The notes below the pieces were generated by a model. It ran no database searches, was not told the DNA's origin, and was given only the letters and a program-made list of their open reading frames with translations. A stretch of DNA of 64,000 nucleotides from Acanthococcus lagerstroemiae (lineage: Eukaryota; Arthropoda; Insecta; Hemiptera; Eriococcidae), in contig JAJSSI010000014.1 in assembly GCA_031841125.1 (NCBI GenBank), forward strand, positions 124,182 through 188,181, in the 5' to 3' direction. How positions within the stretch are numbered: position 1 is the first letter of the stretch; each line of letters starts with the position of its first letter. Of this stretch, positions 1 through 10,081 are shown piece by piece. Made by a program: the position numbers and the translations under genes.

Positions 1-200
1 TCGAATTCGCTTTTGGAATTTGGCGGCGACCCTCCGTTCCGAGATACCCTCGAAAAAGTTGGAAAAATTGATCAATTTGGGTCAAAAAATGACTCTAGCT
101 CAATTTTGACAACGGATTCGAATTCGCCTCGAAAAATTGACTAACTAGCACCAGCCCCGACGCCGTAGCTCTCCGACAATTTTTTCGCCCCAAAAAATGC

Positions 201-491
201 ATGATGTATAGTATGGAGAAATTTTCAAAATTTGAGAAAATCAAAAATTTCGATTTCATGAGTGTTTCTTACTCAATTTTTCACGCTGAGTTCGAATTCG
301 CTTTTGGAATTTGGCGGCGACCCTCCGTTCTCGAGATACCCTCGAAAAAGTGCGAAAAATTGATCAATTTGGGTCAAAAAATGACTCTAGCTCAATTTTG
401 ACAACGGATTCGAATTCGTCTCGAAAAATTGACTAACTAGCACCAGCCCCGACGCCGTAGCTCTCCGAAAATTTTTCGCCCCAAAAAATGC
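201..491 (+). repeat. GTGCG-type monomer preceded by the CCGACAATT allele
   Basis: This unit has AAAAAGTGCGAAAAATT in place of AAAAAGTTGGAAAAATT and the TTCTCGAG allele. The unit just before it ends with CCGACAATTTTTTCG (173-187). That ending occurs only three times in the window that I could find, and each time the next unit is GTGCG-type (here, 43877 and 53505). Confidence 0.8.
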
Positions 492-783
492 ATGATGTAT
501 AGTATGGAGAAATTTTCAAAATTTGAGAAAATCAAAAATTTCGATTTCATTAGTGTTTCTTACTCAATTTTTCACGCTGAGTTCGAATTCGCTTTTGGAA
601 TTTGGCGGCGACCCTCCGTTCTCGAGATACCCTCGAAAAAGTTGGAAAAATTGATCAATTTGGGTCAAAAAATGACTCTAGCTCAATTTTGACAACGGAT
701 TCGAATTCGTCTCGAAAAATTGACTAACTAGCACCAGCCCCGACGCCGTAGCTCTCCGAAAATTTTTTCGCCCAAAAAAATGC

Positions 784-1073
784 ATGATGTATAGTATGGA
801 GAAATTTTCAAAATTTGAGAAAATCAAAAATTTCGAATTCATTAGTGTTTCTTACTCAAATTTTCACGCTGAGTTCGAATTCGCTGTTGCAATTTGGCAG
901 CGACCCTCCGTTCCCGAGATACCCTCGAAAAAGATGGAAAAATTGATCAATTTGGGTCAAAAAATGACTCTAGCTCAATTTTGACAACGGATTCGAATTC
1001 GTCTCGAAAAATTGACTAACTAGCACCAGCCCCGACGCCGTAGCTCTCCGAAAATTTTTCGCCCCAAAAAATG
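784..1073 (+). repeat. Diverged monomer with GCTGTTGCAATTTGG allele
   Basis: This unit has several uncommon changes at once: TTTCGAATTC, CTCAAATTTTCACG, GCTGTTGCAATTTGGCAGCG and AAAGATGG. The GCTGTTGCAATTTGG allele reappears, reverse-complemented, in two right-block units next to the gap (about 54828-54842 and 55122-55136). A half-version, GCTGTTGGAATTTGG, is in the unit at 17950. It may be an older sequence type surviving at several places in the array. Confidence 0.75.
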
Positions 1074-1088
1074 CATGATGTATATAGT
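1074..1088 (+). repeat. TA-tract expansion inside monomer (GTATATAG)
   Basis: Most units read GATGTATAGTATGG. This one reads GATGTATATAGTATGG, one extra TA. The same one-step form occurs near 6010, 12717, 13012, 33100, 46800 and 52341, and on the reverse strand near 58997. A two-step form occurs near 44757. It is a very short microsatellite inside the larger satellite, so slippage is the likely mechanism. Confidence 0.75.
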
Positions 1089-2520
1089 ATGGAGAAATTT
1101 TCAAAATTTGAGAAAATCAAAAATTTCGATTTCATGAGTGTTTCTTACTCAATTTTTCACGCTGAGTTCGAATTCGCTTTTGGAATTTGGCGGCGACCCT
1201 CCGTTCCCGAGATACCCTCGAAAAAGTTGGAAAAATTGATCAATTTGGGTCAAAAAATGACTCTAGCTCAATTTTGACAACGGATTCGAATTCGTCTCGA
1301 AAAATTGACTAACTAGCACCAGCCCGACGCCGTAGCTCTCCGAAAATTTTTTCGCCCCAAAAAATGCATGATGTATAGTATGGAGAAATTTTCAAAATTT
1401 GAGAAAATCAAAAATTTCGATTTCATGTTGTTTCTTACTCAATTTTTCACGCTGAGTTCGAATTCGCTTTTGGAATTTGGCGGCGACCCTCCGTTCCGAG
1501 ATACCCTCGAAAAGTTGGAAAATTGATCAATTTGGGTCAAAAAATGACTCTAGCTCAATTTTGACAACGGATTCGAATTCGTCTCGAAAAATTGACTAAC
1601 TAGCACCAGCCCCGACGCCGTAGCTCTCCGAAATTTTTTCGCCCCAAAAAATGCATGATGTATAGTATGGAGAAATTTTCAAAATTTGAGAAAATCAAAA
1701 ATTTCGATTTCATGAGTGTTTCTTACTCAATTTTTCACGCTGAGTTCGAATTCGCTTTTGGAATTTGGCGGCGACCCTCCGTTCCCGAGATACCCTCGAA
1801 AAAGTTGGAAAAATTGATCAATTTGGGTCAAAAAATGACTCTAGCTCAATTTTGACAACGGATTCGAATTCGTCTCGAAAAATTGACTAACTAGCACCAG
1901 CCCCGACGCCGTAGCTCTCCGAAAATTTTTTCGCCCCAAAAAATGCCTGATGTATAGTATGGAGAAATTTTCAAAATTTGAGAAAATCAAAAATTTCGAT
2001 TTCATGAGTGTTTCTTACTCAATTTTTCACGCTGAGTTCGAATTCGCTTTTGGAATTTGGCGGCGACCCTCCGTTCCGAGATACCCTCGAAAAAGTGGAA
2101 AAATTGATCAATTTGGGTCAAAAAATGACTCTAGCTCAATTTTGACAACGGATTCGAATTCGTCTCGAAAAATTGACTAACTAGCACCAGCCCCGACGCC
2201 GTAGCTCTCCGAAAATTTTTTCGCCCCAAAAAATGCATGATGTATAGTATGGAGAAATTTTCAAAATTTGAGAAAATCAAAAATTTCGATTTCATGAGTG
2301 TTTCTTACTCAATTTTTCACGCTGAGTTCGAATTCGCTTTTGGAATTTGGCGGCGACCCTCCGTTCCCGAGATACCCTCGAAAAAGTTGGAAAAATTGAT
2401 CAATTTGGGTCAAAAAATGACTCTAGCTCAATTTTGACAACGGATTCGAATTCGTCTCGAAAAATTGACTAACTAGCACCAGCCCCGACGCCGTAGCTCT
2501 CGGAAATTTTTTCGCCCAAA

Positions 2521-2550
2521 AATGCATGATGTATAGTATTGTATGAGAAA
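2521..2550 (+). repeat. Local duplication in monomer (TAGTATTGTATGAG)
   Basis: The usual TATAGTATGGAG reads TATAGTATTGTATGAG here, a short tandem duplication of TGTAT/TAGTAT with loss of one G. It shifts the local frame and makes this unit longer than its neighbours. Confidence 0.65.
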
Positions 2551-5500
2551 TTTTCAAAATTTGAGAAAATCAAAAATTTCGATTTCATGAGTGTTTCTTA
2601 CTCAATTTTTCACGCTGAGTTCGAATTCGCTTTTGGAATTTGGCGGCGACCCTCCGTTCCCGAGATACCCTCGAAAAAGTTGGAAAAATTGATCAATTTG
2701 GGTCAAAAAATGACTCTAGCTCAATTTTGACAACGGATTCGAATTCGTCTCGAAAAATTGACTAACTAGCACCAGCCCGACGCCGTAGCTCTCCGAAAAT
2801 TTTTTCGCCCCAAAAAATGCATGATGTATAGTATGGAGAAATTTTCAAAATTTGAGAAAATCAAAAATTTCGATTTCATGAGTGTTTCTTACTCAATTTT
2901 TCACGCTGAGTTCGAATTCGCTTTTGGAATTTGGCGGCGACCCTCCGTTCCCGAGATACCCTCGAAAAAGTGGAAAAATTGATCAATTTGGGTCAAAAAT
3001 GACTCTAGCTCAATTTTGACAACGGATTCGAATTCGTCTCGAAAAATTGACTAACTAGCACCAGCCCCGACGCCGTAGCTCTCCGAAAATTTTTTCGCCA
3101 AAAAATGCATGATGTATAGTATGGAGAAATTTTCAAAATTTGAGAAAATCAAAAATTTCGATTTCATGAGTGTTTCTTACTCAATTTTTCACGCTGAGTT
3201 CGAATTCGCTTTTGGAATTTGGCGGCGACCCTCCGTTCGAGATACCCTCGAAAAGTTGGAAAAATTGATCAATTTGGGTCAAAAAATGACTCTAGCTCAA
3301 TTTTGACAACGGATTCGAATTCGTCTCGAAAAATTGACTAACTAGCACCAGCCCGACGCCGTAGCTCTCCGAAAATTTTTCGCCCAAAAAAATGCATGAT
3401 GTATAGTATGGAGAAATTTTCAAAATTTGAGAAAATCAAAAATTTCGATTTCATGAGTGTTTCTTACTCAATTTTTCACGCTGAGTTCGAATTCGCTTTT
3501 GGAATTTGGCGGCGACCCTCCGTTCCGAGATACCCTCGAGAAAAGTTGGAAAAATTGATCAATTTGGGTCAAAAAATGACTCTAGCTCAATTTTGACAAC
3601 GGATTCGAATTCGTCTCGAAAAATTGACTAACTAGCACCAGCCCCGACGCCGTAGCTCTCCGAAAATTTTGTCGCCCCAAAAAATGCCTGATGTATAGTA
3701 TGGAGAAATTTTCAAAATTTGAGAAAATCAAAAATTTCGATTTCATGAGTGTTTCTTACTCAATTTTTCACGCTGAGTTCGAATTCGCTTTTGGAATTTG
3801 GCGGCGACCCTCCGTTCCCGAGATACCCTCGAGAAAGTTGGAAAAATTGATCAATTTGGGTCAAAAAATGACTCTAGCTCAATTTTGACAACGGATTCGA
3901 ATTCGTCTCGAAAAATTGACTAACTAGCACCAGCCCCGACGCCGTAGCTCTCCGAAAATTTTTTCGCCCAAAAAATGCATGATGTATAGTATGGAGAAAT
4001 TTTCAAAATTTGAGAAAATCAAAAATTTCGATTTCATGAGTGTTTCTTACTCAATTTTTCACGCTGAGTTCGAATTCGCTTTTGGAATTTGGCGGCGACC
4101 CTCCGTTCCGAGATACCCTCGAAAAAGTTGGAAAAATTGATCAATTTGGGTCAAAAAATGACTCTAGCTCAATTTTGACAACGGATTCGAATTCGTCTCG
4201 AAAAATTGACTAACTAGCACCAGCCCCGACGCCGTAGCTCTCCGAAAATTTTTTCGCCCCAAAAAATGCATGATGTATAGTATGGAGAAAATTTTCAAAT
4301 TTGAGAAAATCAAAAATTTCGATTTCATGAGTGTTTCTTACTCAATTTTTCACGCTGAGTTCGAATTCGCTTTTGGAATTTGGCGGCGACCCTCCGTTCC
4401 GAGATACCCTCGAAAAAGTTGGAAAAATTGATCAATTTGGGTCAAAAAATGACTCTAGCTCAATTTTGACAACGGATTCGAATTCGTCTCGAAAAATTGA
4501 CTAACTAGCACCAGCCCCGACGCCGTAGCTCTCCGAAAATTTTTTCGCCCCAAAAAATGCCTGATGTATAGTATGGAGAAATTTTCAAAATTTGAGAAAA
4601 TCAAAAATTTCGATTTCATGAGTGTTTCTTACTCAATTTTTCACGCTGAGTTCGAATTCGCTTTTGGAATTTGGCGGCGACCCTCCGTTCCGAGATACCC
4701 TCGAAAAAGTTGGAAAAATTGATCAATTTGGGTCAAAAAATGACTCTAGCTCAATTTTGACAACGGATTCGAATTCGTCTCGAAAAATTGACTAACTAGC
4801 ACCAGCCCCGACGCCGTAGCTCTCCGAAAATTTTTTCGCCCAAAAAATGCATGATGTATAGTATGGAGAAATTTTCAAAATTTGAGAAAATCAAAAATTT
4901 CGATTTCATTAGTGTTTCTTACTCAATTTTTCACGCTGAGTTCGAATTCGCTTTTGGAATTTGGCGGCGACCCTCCGTTCCGAGATACCCTCGAGAAAAG
5001 TTGGAAAAATTGATCAATTTGGGTCAAAAAATGACTCTAGCTCAATTTTGACAACGGATTCGAATTCGTCTCGAAAAATTGACTAACTAGCACCAGCCCC
5101 GACGCCGTAGCTCTCGAAAATTTTTTCGCCCCAAAAAATGCATGATGTATAGTATGGAGAAATTTTCAAAATTTGAGAAAATCAAAAATTTCGATTTCAT
5201 GATTGTTTCTTACTCAATTTTTCACGCTGAGTTCGAATTCGCTTTTGGAATTTGGCGGCGACCCTCCGTTCTCGAGATACCCTCGAAAAAGTGCGAAAAA
5301 TTGATCAATTTGGGTCAAAAAATGACTCTAGCTCAATTTTGACAACGGATTCGAATTCGTCTCGAAAAATTGACTAACTAGCACCAGCCCCGACGCCGTA
5401 GCTCTCCGAAAATTTTTTCGCCCCAAAAAATGCATGATGTATAGTATGGAGAAATTTTCAAATTTTGGAAAATCAAAAATTTCGATTTCATTAGTGTTTC

Positions 5501-8500
5501 TTACTCAATTTTTCACGCTGAGTTCGAATTCGCTTTTGGAATTTGGCGGCGACCCTCCGTTCCCGAGATACCCTCGAAAAAAGTGGGAAAAATTGATCAA
5601 TTTGGGTCAAAAAATGACTCTAGCTCAATTTTGACAACGGATTCGAATTCGTCTCGAAAAATTGACTAACTAGCACCAGCCCCGACGCCGTAGCTCTCCG
5701 AAAATTTTTTCGCCCAAAAAATGCATGATGTATAGTATGGAGAAATTTTCAAAATTTGAGAAAATCAAAAATTTCGATTTCATGAGTGTTTCTTACTCAA
5801 TTTTTCACGCTGAGTTCGAATTCGCTTTTGGAATTTGGCGGCGACCCTCCGTTCTCGAGATACCCTCGAAAAAAGTGGAAAAATTGATCAATTTGGGTCA
5901 AAAAATGACTCTAGCTCAATTTTGACAACGGATTCGAATTCGTCTCGAAAAATTGACTAACTAGCACCAGCCCCGACGCCGTAGCTCTCCGAAAATTTTT
6001 TCGCCCCAAAAATGCATGATGTATATAGTATGGAGAAATTTTCAAAATTTGAGAAAATCAAAAATTTCGATTTCATGAGTGTTTCTTACTCAATTTTTCA
6101 CGCTGAGTTCGAATTCGCTTTTGGAATTTGGCGGCGACCCTCCGTTCCCGAGATACCCTCGAAAAAGTTGGAAAAATTGATCAATTTGGGTCAAAAAATG
6201 ACTCTAGCTCAATTTTGACAACGGATTCGAATTCGTCTCGAAAAATTGACTAACTAGCACCAGCCCCGACGCCGTAGCTCTCCGAAAATTTTTTCGCCCC
6301 AAAAAATGCATGATGTATAGTATGGAGAAATTTTCAAAATTTGAGAAAATCAAAAATTTCGAATTCATTAGTGTTTCTTACTCAATTTTTCACGCTGAGT
6401 TCGAATTCGCTTTTGGAATTTGGCGGCGACCCTCCGTTCTCGAGATACCCTCGAAAAAGTTGGGAAAAATTGATCAATTTGGGTCAAAAAATGACTCTAG
6501 CTCAATTTTGACAACGGATTCGAATTCGTCTCGAAAAATTGACTAACTAGCACCAGCCCCGACGCCGTAGCTCTCCGAAATTTTTTCGCCCCAAAAAATG
6601 CATGATGTATAGTATGGAGAAATTTTCAAAATTTGGGAAAATCAAAAATTTCGATTTCATGAGTGTTTCTTACTCAATTTTTCACGCTGAGTTCGAATTC
6701 GCTTTTGGAATTTGGCGGCGACCCTCCGTTCCCGAGATACCCTCGAAAAAGTTGGAAAAATTGATCAATTTGGGTCAAAAAATGACTCTAGCTCAATTTT
6801 GACAACGGATTCGAATTCGTCTCGAAAAATTGACTAACTAGCACCAGCCCCGACGCCGTAGCTCTCCGAAAATTTTTTCGCCCAAAAAAATGCATGATGT
6901 ATTATGGAGAAATTTTCAAAATTTGAGAAAATCAAAAATTTCGATTTCATTAGTGTTTCTTACTCAATTTTTCACGCTGAGTTCGAATTCGCTTTTGGAA
7001 TTTGGCGGCGACCCTCCGTTCCCGAGATACCCTCGAAAAAGTTGGAAAAATTGATCAATTTGGGTCAAAAAATGACTCTAGCTCAATTTTGACAACGGAT
7101 TCGAATTCGTCTCGAAAAATTGACTAACTAGCACCAGCCCCGACGCCGTAGCTCTCCGAAAATTTTTTCGCCCCAAAAAATGCATGATGTATAGTATGGA
7201 GAAATTTTCAAAATTTGAGAAAATCAAAAATTTCGATTTCATGAGTGTTTCTTACTCAATTTTTCACGCTGAGTTCGAATTCGCTTTTGGAATTTGGCGG
7301 CGACCCTCCGTTCCCGAGATACCCTCGAAAAAGTTGGAAAAATTGATCAATTTGGGTCAAAAAATGACTCTAGCTCAATTTTGACAACGGATTCGAATTC
7401 GTCTCGAAAAATTGACTAACTAGCACCAGCCCCGACGCCGTAGCTCTCCGAAAATTTTTTCGCTCCAAAAAATGCTGATGTATAGTATGGAGAAATTTTC
7501 AAAATTTGAGAAAATCAAAAATTTCGATTTCATGAGTGTTTCTTACTCAATTTTTCACGCTGAGTTCGAATTCGCTTTTGGAATTTGGCGGCGACCCTCC
7601 GTTCCCGAGATACCCTCGAAAAAGTTGGAAAAATTGATCAATTTGGGTCAAAAAATGACTCTAGCTCAATTTTGACAACGGATTCGAATTCGTCTCGAAA
7701 AATTGACTAACTAGCACCAGCCCCGACGCCGTAGCTCTCCGGAAATTTTTTCGCCCCAAAAAATGCATGATGTATAGTATGGAGAAATTTTCAAAATTTG
7801 AGAAAATCAAAAATTTCGATTTCATTAGTGTTTCTTACTCAATTTTTCACGCTGAGTTCGAATTCGCTTTTGGAATTTGGCGGCGACCCTCCGTTCCGAG
7901 ATACCCTCGAAAAAGTTGGAAAAATTGATCAATTTGGGTCAAAAAATGACTCTAGCTCAATTTTGACAACGGATTCGAATTCGTCTCGAAAAATTGACTA
8001 ACTAGCACCAGCCCCGACGCCGTAGCTCTCCGAAATTTTTTCGCCCAAAAAATGCATGATGTATAGTATGGAGAAATTTTCAAAATTTGAGAAAATCAAA
8101 AATTTCGATTTCATGAGTGTTTCTTACTCAATTTTTCACGCTGAGTTCGAATTCGCTTTTGGAATTTGGCGGCGACCCTCCGTTCCCGAGATACCCTCGA
8201 AAAAGTTGGAAAAATTGATCAATTTGGGTCAAAAAATGACTCTAGCTCAATTTTGACAACGGATTCGAATTCGTCTCGAAAAATTGACTAACTAGCACCA
8301 GCCCCGACACCGTAGCTCTCAGAAAATTTTTTCGCCCCAAAAATGCATGATGTATAGTATGGAGAAATTTTCAAAATTTGAGAAAATCAAAAATTTCGAT
8401 TTCATTAGTGTTTCTTACTCAATTTTTCACGCTGAGTTCGAATTCGCTTTTGGAATTTGGCGGCGACCCTCCGTTCTCGAGATACCCTCGAGAAAAATGG

Positions 8501-9820
8501 AAAAATTGATCAATTTCGGTCAAAGAATGACTCTAGCTCAATTTTGACAACGGATTCGAATTCGTCTCAAAAAATTGACTAACTAGCACCAGCCCCGACG
8601 CCGTAGCTCTCCGAAAATTTTTTCGCCCCAAAAAATGCATGATGTATAGTATGGAGAAATTTTCAAAATTTGAGAAAATCAAAAATTTCGATTTCATTAG
8701 TGTTTCTTACTCAATTTTTCACGCTGAGTTCGAATTCGCTTTTGGAATTTGGCGGCGACCCTCCGTTCCGAGATACCCTCGAAAAGTTGGAAAAATTGAT
8801 CAATTTGGGTCAAAAAATGACTCTAGCTCAATTTTGACAACGGATTCGAATTCGTCTCGAAAAATTGACTAACTAGCACCAGCCCCGACGCCGTAGCTCT
8901 CCGAAAATTTTTTCGCCCCAAAAAATGCATGATGTATAGTATGGAGAAATTTTCAAAATTTGAGAAAATCAAAAATTTCGATTTCATGAGTGTTTCTTAC
9001 TCAATTTTTCACGCTGAGTTCGAATTCGCTTTTGGAATTTGGCGGCGACCCTCCGTTCTCGAGATACCCTCGAAAAAGTTGGAAAAATTGATCAATTTGG
9101 GTCAAAAAATGACTCTAGCTCAATTTTGACAACGGATTCGAATTCGTCTCGAAAAATTGACTAACTAGCACCAGCCCCGACGCCGTAGCTCTCCGAAAAT
9201 TTTTTCGCCCCAAAAAATGCATGATGTATAGTATGGAGAAATTTTCAAAATTTGGAAAATCAAAAATTTCGATTTCATTAGTGTTTCTTACTCAATTTTT
9301 CACGCTGAGTTCGAATTCGCTTTTGGAATTTGGCGGCGACCCTCCGTTCCCGAGATACCCTCGAAAAAAGTGGAAAAATTGATCAATTTGGGTCAAAAAA
9401 TGACTCTAGCTCAATTTTGACAACGGATTCGAATTCGTCTCGAAAAATTGACTAACTAGCACCAGCCCCGACGCCGTAGCTCTCCGAAAATTTTTTCGCC
9501 CCAAAAAATGCATGATGTATAGTATGGAGAAATTTTCAAAATTTGAGAAAATCAAAAATTTCGATTTCATGAGTGTTTCTTACTCAATTTTTCACGCTGA
9601 GTTCGAATTCGCTTTTGGAATTTGGCGGCGACCCTCCGTTCCCGAGATACCCTCGAAAAAGTTGGAAAAATTGATCAATTTGGGTCAAAAAATGACTCTA
9701 GCTCAATTTTGACAACGGATTCGAATTCGTCTCGAAAAATTGACTAACTAGCACCAGCCCCGACGCCGTAGCTCTCCGAAAATTTTTTCGCCCAAAAAAT
9801 GCATGATGTATAGTATGGAG

Positions 9821-9835
9821 AAATTTTCAAAATTT
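9821..9835. repeat. 15-nt odd palindrome AAATTTTCAAAATTT in the monomer
   Basis: Seven bases on each side of a central C are exact inverted copies. The same segment also starts a larger dyad: GAAATTTT at 9820-9827 pairs with AAAATTTC at 9846-9853. Nearly every unit in both blocks keeps this segment; exceptions such as 5458-5467 and 51780 carry single changes. It is also an A/T-tract region likely to bend DNA. No protein binding can be claimed from sequence alone. Confidence 0.85.
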
Positions 9836-9894
9836 GAGAAAATCAAAAATTTCGATTTCATGAGTGTTTCTTACTCAATTTTTCACGCTGAGTT

Positions 9895-9902
9895 CGAATT
9901 CG
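9895..9902. repeat. First CGAATTCG palindrome (EcoRI site) of the monomer
   Basis: This perfect 8-bp palindrome contains GAATTC at 9896-9901. A few units lose it through GAGTTCTAATTCG (near 38142, 45428 and 46014). All three of those units also carry the TATGAAG allele, so the two changes are linked. Confidence 0.85.
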
Positions 9903-9958
9903 CTTTTGGAATTTGGCGGCGACCCTCCGTTCCCGAGATACCCTCGAAAAAGTTGGAA

Positions 9959-9972
9959 AAATTGATCAATTT
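9959..9972. repeat. 14-bp perfect palindrome AAATTGATCAATTT in the monomer
   Basis: The sequence equals its own reverse complement and contains a BclI/MboI-type TGATCA. It is one of the most constant parts of the monomer; rare exceptions are near 44910 (TTTATCAATTAGGG), 56806, 62950 and 63822. Constancy across about 217 units could mean a binding-site role or simply absence of mutation-prone long runs. Function is unknown. Confidence 0.85.
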
Positions 9973-9974
9973 GG

Positions 9975-10004
9975 GTCAAAAAATGACTCTAGCTCAATTT
10001 TGAC
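9975..10004. repeat. Inverted repeat GTCAAAA / TTTTGAC with nested GTCA / TGAC
   Basis: GTCAAAA at 9975-9981 and TTTTGAC at 9998-10004 are exact inverted copies with 16 bases between. A second, shorter dyad uses the same left arm: GTCA, five A, then TGAC. Together with the palindrome just upstream, about 45 contiguous bases of each monomer are dyad-rich. Three widely separated units carry CAAATTTGAC instead of CAATTTTGAC, which weakens the right arm. Confidence 0.75.
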
Positions 10005-10012
10005 AACGGATT

Positions 10013-10020
10013 CGAATTCG
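10013..10020. repeat. Second CGAATTCG palindrome (EcoRI site) of the monomer
   Basis: This is the second copy of the 8-bp palindrome, 118 bases after the first. With the first site it predicts EcoRI fragments of 118 and 174 bp from a standard unit. A subset of units (for example 784, 6310, 21447, 43004, 46504) has TTTCGAATTCAT instead of TTTCGATTTCAT, which adds a third site. Confidence 0.85.
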
Positions 10021-10067
10021 TCTCGAAAAATTGACTAACTAGCACCAGCCCCGACGCCGTAGCTCTC

Positions 10068-10081
10068 CGAAAATTTTTTCG
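10068..10081. repeat. CGAAAA-TT-TTTTCG hairpin-like dyad, length-variable
   Basis: Six bases on each side of TT are inverted copies. This is the most length-variable spot of the monomer, with forms CCGAAAATTTTTTCG, CCGAAATTTTTTCG, CCGGAAATTTTTTCG, CTCAGAAAATT, CCGACAATT and TTTTGTCG. Some length variation here may be consensus error at A/T runs; the substitution forms recur in distant units and are likely real. Confidence 0.75.

Noticed and set aside
201..401. A 66-codon open frame starting MMYSMEKFSK recurs in most monomers on the array strand and could look like a huge family of small proteins.
   Set aside because: It is a frame within a 292-bp tandem repeat. Monomer length is not a multiple of three, one-base indels break the frame in many units without any sign of compensation, and there is no gene structure or unique flank. 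It is a product of the repeat.
201..5142. Possible 17-unit (about 4.95 kb) higher-order period, because GTGCG units lie 17 units apart twice (201 to 5142, 20281 to 25235).
   Set aside because: Comparing the following units one by one at that offset gives only partial agreement, such as the shared TA expansion at 1071 and 6012, and other GTGCG intervals (40, 20, 12 units) do not fit. Chance is not excluded, so I do not claim a regular higher-order repeat.
9892..9903. Resemblance of AGTTCGAATTC and GATTCGAATTC to a tRNA/Pol III B box (GGTTCGANTCC).
   Set aside because: Each has two mismatches, no convincing A box lies at the right distance, and no tRNA cloverleaf can be formed.
9918..9950. CENP-B box-like arrangement, CCCG followed by CGAA on the same strand (CCCGAGATACCCTCGAA).
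   Set aside because: The spacing between the CCCG and CGAA cores is nine bases instead of seven, and no other site in the monomer fits NTTCGNNNNANNCGGGN.
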